DNA from: Betaproteobacteria bacterium
Lineage (GTDB): Bacteria; Pseudomonadota; Gammaproteobacteria; Burkholderiales; Rhodocyclaceae
Assembly (NCBI GenBank): GCA_009777245.1
Contig: WRMF01000020.1
Location: 1-44,351 of the forward strand
Direction: 5' to 3'
DNA: 44,351 nucleotides
The notes under the pieces were generated by a model, which saw only the letters and a program-made list of their open reading frames with translations, searched no databases and was not told where the DNA came from. The position numbers and the translations under genes were made by a program. This document shows positions 38,525-44,351 of the stretch, in pieces. How positions within the stretch are numbered: position 1 is the stretch's first letter; every line of letters starts with the position of its first letter.

Positions 38525-40038
38525 TGTTCGGGTATTTGGCAAGGCTCGAAAACAGATTGATGCGTTCTATCTTTGCGCCAAAACGCCCCAAAGCCAATTA
38601 CGAAGGCGCGGGCGCGGGCAGACGCTCTCGTTCATGGAGAGTTGGCGGCGGCGGCCCTGATTCGCTGGGCGATTTGGGCAGTCTCATCAACCGCTCGCGG
38701 GCGGCGGTTCGCAATGATCCATATGGCGCGTCGGTCATTAACGGCCTGGTGTCCAATACCATTGGCACGGGCATCACTCCAAAGCCCATGCACGAGGATG
38801 AAAATATCCGCAAGGCGTTACTTCTCTTGTGGGATGACTGGGCGGACGAGGCGGATGTTGATGGACGGACGGACTTCTACGGACTGCAAGCGTTGATAGC
38901 TCGCGCGGTCTATACCGATGGGGAATGCTTTGTTCGCGTCTGTCCCGTGGATGCCAAACAGGGCGCGGCGGTTCCGTTGCAGTTGCAGGTTTTGGAAGCG
39001 GAATTCGTGCCGAGGAACGAGAACAGAACGCTTGCCGACGGTCACTATATCCGCGCCGGAATCGAGTTTGACGCAAAACATAGGCGCATTGCTTACTGGG
39101 TATATCGCTCCCACCCCGGCGACATTACGCCGGGCTTGACGCATAACGTTCCGGTTCGGGTCAAGGCCGAGGAGATTTTGCACATCTACGAGCCGCTGCG
39201 ACCCGGACAGACGCGGGGAGTGCCGACGCTTGCGCCGGTTTTAACCCGGATGAAAACGCTGGATGATTTTGACGACGCGGTGCTGTTTCGACAGCAGGTC
39301 GCCAATCTGTTTGCCGGATTCATCAGGAAGCCCGCGCCGGAAGAGCCGGGTTTTGACCCTCTGGCCGGAGAGCCTGTTAAGCCGGACGCCGACGGCCACA
39401 CGCCGATGGTGGGGCTTGAGCCGGGTTCAATGCAGGAGCTTTTGCCGGGGGAAGAAGTCGAGTTTTCCGATCCGCCGGATGCCGGTAATTCGTACTCCGA
39501 TTTCATGCGACAGCAGTTGCTGGCGATTGCCGCCGGAGCGGGCATTCCGTTTGAAGTCCTGACCGGCGATATGCGCGAGGTCAATGACCGGGTGATTCGG
39601 GTAGTCCTGAATGAGTTTCGCCGCAAGATTGAACAGCGGCAATGGAATGTCTTTATCCACCAGTTATGTCGTCCGGTACGCGCCGCATGGCTTGACATGG
39701 CCGTTCTGTCCGGCGCGATAGCGTTACCGGATTATGTGGCTAATCGCCGCGTCTATCTGCGGACGCGCTGGGTTCCGCAGGGCTTTGCCTACATTCATCC
39801 GGTGCAGGACGTACAGGCGCAGCGGATGGCGATTCAGGCCGGTATCACGTCGCGCAGCGAATCTGTGCTTAAACAGGGCTACGACGCGGAAATGATAGAC
39901 GCGGAGCAGCACGAGGACAACAGCCGCGCCGACCGGCTTGGCCTGGCCTATACCAGCGACGGGCGGCAAGAGATTAACAAGCGAGGGCGGGTGTCGGATG
40001 ACATCGCGCCGTCCAACATCCACAAGGAGGAATCATGA
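38524..40038 (+). CDS. Portal protein (lambda B family)
   Basis: 504 residues. The phrases INRSRAAVRNDPYGASVING, RDNE-type FEVLTGDMREVNDRVIRVVL NEFRRKIEQRQW and LRTRWVPQGFAYIHPVQDVQ are typical of lambda-family portals, the dodecameric ring for DNA entry and tail docking. Overlaps both neighbours by a few bases. Confidence 0.92.
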   Translation: MFGYLARLENRLMRSIFAPKRPKANYEGAGAGRRSRSWRVGGGGPDSLGDLGSLINRSRAAVRNDPYGASVINGLVSNTIGTGITPKPMHEDENIRKALLLLWDDWADEADVDGRTDFYGLQALIARAVYTDGECFVRVCPVDAKQGAAVPLQLQVLEAEFVPRNENRTLADGHYIRAGIEFDAKHRRIAYWVYRSHPGDITPGLTHNVPVRVKAEEILHIYEPLRPGQTRGVPTLAPVLTRMKTLDDFDDAVLFRQQVANLFAGFIRKPAPEEPGFDPLAGEPVKPDADGHTPMVGLEPGSMQELLPGEEVEFSDPPDAGNSYSDFMRQQLLAIAAGAGIPFEVLTGDMREVNDRVIRVVLNEFRRKIEQRQWNVFIHQLCRPVRAAWLDMAVLSGAIALPDYVANRRVYLRTRWVPQGFAYIHPVQDVQAQRMAIQAGITSRSESVLKQGYDAEMIDAEQHEDNSRADRLGLAYTSDGRQEINKRGRVSDDIAPSNIHKEES

Positions 40039-41156
40039 TGGAATCAAGGTCTGGCGGACACGCCCGCAGTTGGTATCGCATAGCCGCAAAAGCCGCGGGC
40101 AAAAATGAAATAGAGGTGATGATCTACGACGACATCGGCCTCTGGGGTATCACTGCCAAGCAGTTGATAGAAGACTTCAACGCTGTTGATGATGGCGAAT
40201 CGCCGGTTGTGATTGCCATCAACAGTCCCGGCGGCGATCTCTTTGACGGCTTCGCTCTGAACGCATGGATAGACAGACTTGGCGCGCGCGGCACGGTACG
40301 CATAGACGGCATGGCCGCGTCCGCCGCAAGCGTTATAGCGGTCGGTGGGCATAAGGTCGTCATCTCGCAATCGGCGATGATGATGATCCACAACCCCTAT
40401 ACCTTTGCCTATGGCAATGCCGATGATTTGCGAAAGTCCGCCGACATGATGGACAAGGCTCGGGACGGAATCATCGCCGCTTATCGGCGTAAAGCCTCTG
40501 CCATTGATGAGGCCGCGTTAATCCAGATGCTTGATGATGAAACATGGATGTCGGCTGAAGAGGCGGTGTCTTTCGGTTTTGCCGACGCGATTGTTACATC
40601 GCCCGCTGTCAAGGCTTGTCTTGGCAAGTCCGGCATTTTTGCCCGCTTCAGACATCCGCCGCGGGCGCTTATCGAGTCTGGCGAGGCAGAGCCGCCGGTG
40701 GTTGAAGAGCCGCCTGCCCCTGTACCCACTCCCGACCCCGACCCCGTGCCTGCTCCCGCGCCTGACACGGCGGAAGTTGTAGCAAAAGCGGCGGTCTTGA
40801 TTATCAAGACCTGTCATGCGGCGGGAATCCCTGAAATAGCCGAGGAAATCATCATGAACACGAAACTCACCGACGGCGAAGCCGTAGCGGCGGAAGCCGA
40901 GCGTATCAAGGCTATCCGCGACCTGTGCGTTCTGGCGCGTCTGCCGGAACTGGCGATTGAGTACGTCAAGGCGGGACTTTCCGCCGATGCTGCGCGCGCC
41001 CGCCTGACCGAGCGGATCGCCGAGGGCGTGAGCCGGATTGATAACAAGGAGCCGGAGAAAACGAAGGAACAGGCAACGAAGGAAGCCGTCGCCGATCAAC
41101 TCAACCCAGACAAAATCTATACCGCCCGCAAGGGTAAGAAAGGAACCGAATCATGA
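40035..41156 (+). CDS. ClpP-type prohead protease with C-terminal scaffold-like region
   Basis: 373 residues. The ClpP-fold domain (to about 190) shows INSPGGDLFDGFAL, GMAASAASVIA (catalytic Ser near 96), MMMIHNPYTFAYG (His near 119) and DETWMSAEEAVSFGFAD (Asp). A Pro-rich linker (about 225-250) leads to a helical C-terminal part that could act as scaffold. An internal ATG at 40855 (MNTKLTDGEAVAAEAERIKA) could give a separate scaffold product, as lambda C contains Nu3. Confidence 0.88.
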   Translation: MMESRSGGHARSWYRIAAKAAGKNEIEVMIYDDIGLWGITAKQLIEDFNAVDDGESPVVIAINSPGGDLFDGFALNAWIDRLGARGTVRIDGMAASAASVIAVGGHKVVISQSAMMMIHNPYTFAYGNADDLRKSADMMDKARDGIIAAYRRKASAIDEAALIQMLDDETWMSAEEAVSFGFADAIVTSPAVKACLGKSGIFARFRHPPRALIESGEAEPPVVEEPPAPVPTPDPDPVPAPAPDTAEVVAKAAVLIIKTCHAAGIPEIAEEIIMNTKLTDGEAVAAEAERIKAIRDLCVLARLPELAIEYVKAGLSADAARARLTERIAEGVSRIDNKEPEKTKEQATKEAVADQLNPDKIYTARKGKKGTES

Positions 41157-41494
41157 ACCAAATCCTGAAAGAAGGTCTTTACACCGCTGAATTTCTCCTC
41201 TCCGAGGGCAACGGTCAGATTTCCCGCGAGGGCGTGACTGTTGTCGCCGGGGACGCTCTTGAACCCGGCCAGGTGCTGGGCATCGAGACCGCCAGCGGCA
41301 AGTACGCGCCATATGGCAGCGGCGGCGGAGCCGACATAGCGGTCGGCATTCTCTACAGCGGCCTTCCCGCAAGCGCGGAAGAGCGTGACGGCGTGGCCGT
41401 CGTTCGTCTGGCCGAAGTCGCCGCCGCCCGTCTGACCGGGCTTGACGGCGCGGCGACCGCCGATCTCAAAACCCGCAACATTATTGTCCGATAA
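41153..41494 (+). CDS. Head decoration protein (lambda D-like)
   Basis: 113 residues. ISREGVTVVAGDALEPGQVL GIETASGKYAPY and GILYSGLPASAEERDGVAVV R are typical of gpD trimers that stabilise expanded capsids. Overlaps the protease gene by ATGA and precedes the major capsid gene. Confidence 0.88.
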   Translation: MNQILKEGLYTAEFLLSEGNGQISREGVTVVAGDALEPGQVLGIETASGKYAPYGSGGGADIAVGILYSGLPASAEERDGVAVVRLAEVAAARLTGLDGAATADLKTRNIIVR

Positions 41495-41505
41495 GGAGTT
41501 TCAAA

Positions 41506-42507
41506 ATGCCCATTACCCTTGACATTTTTCGGGGCGACGCTTTCAGCATCGACACCCTGACCGCAGCGATCAACAATCCGCCGGAAGGCCAGATCATCCC
41601 GCCCTCGCCGGTGGATTTCGACGAGGAAGGCGTTACCACGCTCTCCGTCATGATTGAGCGCGAAGGCGATTCCCTCTCCCTTGTGCCCGCAACCGAGCGC
41701 GGCAGCCCCGGCGATGTGACCATCGGCGGCAAGCGCGACATGGTTCCGTTCGCGCTCCTGCATCTTCAGACCCGCGCCAATGTAATGGCGGACGAGGTTC
41801 AAGGGGTTCGCGCCTTCGGCTCGACGACGGAAACCCAGATGATCAGCGATCTCGTGAACAAGCGCCTCTTGAAGATGCGCTCACGGATTGACGCGACGCT
41901 GGCCTTCCATCGTTTCGGCGCTCTGACCGGAAAGATTTATGATGCCAACGGCGAAAATCTGCTGCTTGACCTGTTCCATCATTTCGGCATTACTCAACAG
42001 ACCATGAGCCTTGCCCTTGGCGCGTCGGGAACGAATATCCAGCAGAAAATCCGGGATGTCAAACGGATTGTCGAGAACTCGCTTTCCGGCTCTGCCAACA
42101 TCACCGGCTGGCGCGCGGTATGCGGACGTGGGTTTTACGACGCTTTCGTTTCTCACGCCAAGGTCGAGGAAGCCTTTAACCGCTGGAATGACGGCGCGTT
42201 CCTGCGCTCGTCCAACATGCACGGCTTCGAGTTTGGCGAAGTCTCCTGGAAGCCGTGGTACGGCAAGGTAGGCAATACGCTCTACATTGACCCGGATGTC
42301 GCGTACCTTGTGCCGGTCGGCATTCCCGGCCTGTTCATCTCCCGCTTCGGTCCCGCCGATTATATCGAGACGGTGAATACCCTTGGTCTGCCGTACTACG
42401 CCAAGCAGGAGGTCATGGATTTTGACAAGGGCATCATGCTTGAGGCTCAATCCAACCCGCTCAACATCTGCACCAAGCCCAGAGCCATCATCAAGCTGAC
42501 GAAATAA
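41506..42507 (+). CDS. Major capsid protein (lambda E-like)
   Basis: 333 residues with the E-type landmarks LVNKRLLKMRSRIDATLAFH RFGALTGKIYDANG, GWRAVCGRGFYDAFVSHAKV and YLVPVGIPGLFISRFGPADY IETVNT. AAGGAG lies before the ATG. Expected to form the HK97-fold capsid shell. Confidence 0.93.
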   Translation: MPITLDIFRGDAFSIDTLTAAINNPPEGQIIPPSPVDFDEEGVTTLSVMIEREGDSLSLVPATERGSPGDVTIGGKRDMVPFALLHLQTRANVMADEVQGVRAFGSTTETQMISDLVNKRLLKMRSRIDATLAFHRFGALTGKIYDANGENLLLDLFHHFGITQQTMSLALGASGTNIQQKIRDVKRIVENSLSGSANITGWRAVCGRGFYDAFVSHAKVEEAFNRWNDGAFLRSSNMHGFEFGEVSWKPWYGKVGNTLYIDPDVAYLVPVGIPGLFISRFGPADYIETVNTLGLPYYAKQEVMDFDKGIMLEAQSNPLNICTKPRAIIKLTK

Positions 42508-42905
42508 TGTCTTTTCGCGACCTTGTGTCCGGCATGGATGACGCGGTGTTTGGAGCATTGTCGGATGCCGCCGTCGTTGATGGGCGGGCGGTATCCGGCA
42601 TGTTCAACGACCCGTATCTGTCCCCGATGCTCGGCGCTTTGAAGACCGACCTGCGGGAGCCGACCCTTGCCTTGCGAAGCAGGGACGCTTCCGGCATTCG
42701 TAATGGTTCTGTCGTCGAGATTGTCGAATCCGGCGGGCGTTACACGGTGACGAGCGTAGAGCGGGACGGGACGGGTATAACGACCCTTGTCCTGCGCCCG
42801 CAGACCATGCCGCCAGGACGCCTCCCGCTGGTTTATATTCCGTTTGTGCTCTCTGCCACGCTGGCGGATGCGTGGTTTTCCTACATGCGCGCTCTGTTTC
42901 CATGA
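42507..42905 (+). CDS. Head-tail attachment protein (FII-like)
   Basis: 132 residues. DDAVFGALSDAAVVDGRAVS GMFNDPY and VERDGTGITTLVLRPQ resemble the FII family. The last ~35 residues (MPPGRLPLVYIPFVLSATLA DAWF) are unlike FII and slightly hydrophobic. Position after the capsid gene supports the role. Confidence 0.65.
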   Translation: MSFRDLVSGMDDAVFGALSDAAVVDGRAVSGMFNDPYLSPMLGALKTDLREPTLALRSRDASGIRNGSVVEIVESGGRYTVTSVERDGTGITTLVLRPQTMPPGRLPLVYIPFVLSATLADAWFSYMRALFP

Positions 42906-43435
42906 CTTCCATCACGGTGTCGTTTGACGCTAGGGAATTGATGGCGATTGCCGAAAACGCCCTGACCGACAGGCAGGTTGTCGACGCGATGAAAAAGACA
43001 TTTCGCCGCGCCGGGGGCTGGATCAAAAGGCGGGTTGTCTCGGAACTGGCGAATGCCGGAATACCAAAGGAATCGCTGGCGAAAAGGGTTGTGGTGGATG
43101 TCACCGCTGCGGGAGATGGCCGTGTCTGGCTGGGCATGAACCCGATTCCGGCGCATGTTTTGGGAATTCCTGATCAAAACAGCTACGGCGCATACGTTAG
43201 CGGCAATGGGGTCACGTTTGTTTTTCCCGGCGCGTTTGTCATGCACAGACGCGGGCGGAGAATTTTTGAGCGCGTGACTTCCAGGCGCTATCCGATTGCC
43301 CTTGTGAAATACGAATGGGACGGAATCGGGAGACAGATTTTTACGGCGAATGCCGAAAAGATAACCGGACGCATTGTCCCGTTCCTGAAGAGCGAACTGG
43401 AAAAGGAAATGTTCAAAACCCTGAAGGGCAGATGA
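42902..43435 (+). CDS. Minor tail protein Z-like
   Basis: 177 residues from the ATG at 42902 (ATGA overlap). TFRRAGGWIKRRVVSELANA, VWLGMNPIPAHVLGI and GAFVMHRRGRRIFERVTSR are typical of the GpZ tail-completion family. Confidence 0.8.
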   Translation: MTSITVSFDARELMAIAENALTDRQVVDAMKKTFRRAGGWIKRRVVSELANAGIPKESLAKRVVVDVTAAGDGRVWLGMNPIPAHVLGIPDQNSYGAYVSGNGVTFVFPGAFVMHRRGRRIFERVTSRRYPIALVKYEWDGIGRQIFTANAEKITGRIVPFLKSELEKEMFKTLKGR

Positions 43436-43436
43436 A

Positions 43437-44012
43437 ATGGCGATATTGATTGAGCTTCACGCCGCGATACAGGAAGACTTGAAAAGGCGTTTTCCGAATG
43501 TCAATGTGCTGCCGTCCTATCCGAAGCTGTCCGACGGGATTGCTCCTCTTCCCGCCTTGATAGTCGAGTTCGTCAATCTGAGGGAAGGCGACAATTCCGG
43601 TCTTAACGGCGGTCGCACATTCATAGGAACGTTTCAGGCAAGGCTGCTGGCCGACCCGAACAACGCGAATGTCGAACACGTAGCGAGGGTATTGGCGCTT
43701 GAGATTGCCGAATTTGTGTCCGGCAATGACTGGAATCTGGCAGTAGGAGTTGGACGGCTTCCCGACAACTACATCGAGCGGGACAGAATGTGGGCGGAAG
43801 CCGATTCGTATGTGGTCTGGCTAATCGAATGGACGCACACGCTCTACCCATGTACATGTAGCTCGATTAACAAGGGCATCCCCGGCGCGGCGGTGGGCGC
43901 GGTGCGCTTTGACCTGGAGCAAGCCTTGACCGAGCGGGAACTGGCGCAGGCGCAGGCCAATCTTGATCTGCCCTGGAATTACGCTCTGCTTTTTAACGCT
44001 TTAATTTTGTAA
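43437..44012 (+). CDS. Tail terminator-like protein
   Basis: 191 residues, not assigned with certainty. LHAAIQEDLKRRFPNVNVLP, LPALIVEFVNLREGDNSGL and SYVVWLIEWTHTLYPC fit the small tail-terminator/completion proteins found between Z and the major tail protein. The C-terminal ~50 residues (LEQALTERELAQAQANLD) look like a separate helical tail. Confidence 0.6.
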   Translation: MAILIELHAAIQEDLKRRFPNVNVLPSYPKLSDGIAPLPALIVEFVNLREGDNSGLNGGRTFIGTFQARLLADPNNANVEHVARVLALEIAEFVSGNDWNLAVGVGRLPDNYIERDRMWAEADSYVVWLIEWTHTLYPCTCSSINKGIPGAAVGAVRFDLEQALTERELAQAQANLDLPWNYALLFNALIL

Positions 44013-44032
44013 TTCAGTAGGAGAAACCAACC

Positions 44033-44351
44033 ATGAGTACCAATGTACGCACCGAAATGGAGAGCTTGATCGCCACGGTTGCCGCAGCGATCAAGACCGA
44101 CCGAGCCACGGTTGCCGCGTTATCCGCGACGGTAAGCGGTCTGGAAACCAGCGGCGGCGTCAGCCAATCCACCGTTGAGACGCTGATCTCGACGGCGATT
44201 GCCAATCTGGTGAATGGCGCGCCAGAGGCTCTGGATACCTTGAAAGAGATCGCGGACGAACTCGAAGGACAGAATTCCGCTGTTGACGCCATGCTGACCG
44301 CCATTGCCAACCGCGTATCCTTTGCCGACGTGCAATCCCTCACCAATCAGC
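44033..44351 (+). CDS. Phage tail-region protein, N-terminal part (cut by window edge)
   Basis: The first 106 codons (MSTNVRTEMESLIATVAAAI..., LVNGAPEALDTLKEIADELE) form a helical, Ala-rich stretch typical of phage tail or fibre-associated proteins. AGGAG lies 8-9 bases before the ATG. The remainder is outside. Confidence 0.6.
   Translation, partial: MSTNVRTEMESLIATVAAAIKTDRATVAALSATVSGLETSGGVSQSTVETLISTAIANLVNGAPEALDTLKEIADELEGQNSAVDAMLTAIANRVSFADVQSLTNQ

Overview
The window is a bacterial chromosome segment (about 12.3 kb) followed by the left 32 kb of an integrated tailed phage. The host genes (RadA, a class A penicillin-binding protein, a YcgR-type PilZ flagellar brake, a sigma-54 flagellar response regulator and FliE under a near-consensus -24/-12 promoter) indicate a flagellated Gram-negative proteobacterium. 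A betaproteobacterium is my best guess from protein style and moderate GC, but the sequence does not prove it.

Host part. Positions 1-331 hold the start of radA (minus). Positions 365-1250 and 2828-3460 are mosaics of palindromic intergenic repeats; the first contains a decayed, internally deleted IS481-type insertion sequence. Between them lies a soluble PAS-PAS chemoreceptor-like protein. Then come PBP1a (minus), a divergent ycgR-like gene, two long Sel1-repeat proteins (the second with a frameshifted tail), a two-way terminator, fliE and an flrC-type regulator. A strong promoter drives a tRNA-Lys(UUU) gene that serves as the phage attachment site.

Prophage part. The integrase abuts the tRNA. 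A tightly packed leftward operon (about 19.9 to 13.5 kb, many ATGA overlaps) encodes a putative nuclease, a RecA-like ATPase, an SSB-like protein ending in DDDIPF, a 3'-5' exonuclease, a stand-alone homologue of the RNA polymerase alpha C-terminal domain, a zinc-finger protein, an ASCH protein and small unknowns. A tRNA-Glu sits at its head. The control region (20-24.5 kb) carries palindromic elements, a pentanucleotide array, tandem operators, and an S24 repressor whose operon continues into a membrane-anchored nuclease, a BRCT protein and a lipoprotein. The rightward early operon runs from a YdaS/Cro-type regulator through a C5 methyltransferase, a radical-SAM protein, a lambda-O-like initiator with internal iterons, a rusA gene split by an endonuclease gene, small membrane proteins, DUF1367 and a candidate late regulator.

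A promoter-terminator pair at 31850-31968 resembles lambda pR'-tR'. It leads into the late region: a ParB-like protein, an SAM-dependent methyltransferase, an oppositely oriented DUF5131 protein with its own promoter, a Com-type zinc finger behind a structured leader, a ParB-methyltransferase fusion, then lambda-type packaging and head genes (TerS, TerL, W, portal, ClpP-type protease, D, E, FII-like, Z-like) and the first tail genes. Lysis genes, most of the tail and attR lie outside the window.

The least expected points are the rusA split by an endonuclease, the methyltransferase/radical-SAM pair with a full-length overlapping frame, the repressor-linked nuclease/BRCT/lipoprotein operon, the phage alpha-CTD protein, and the Com-leader-methyltransferase block.
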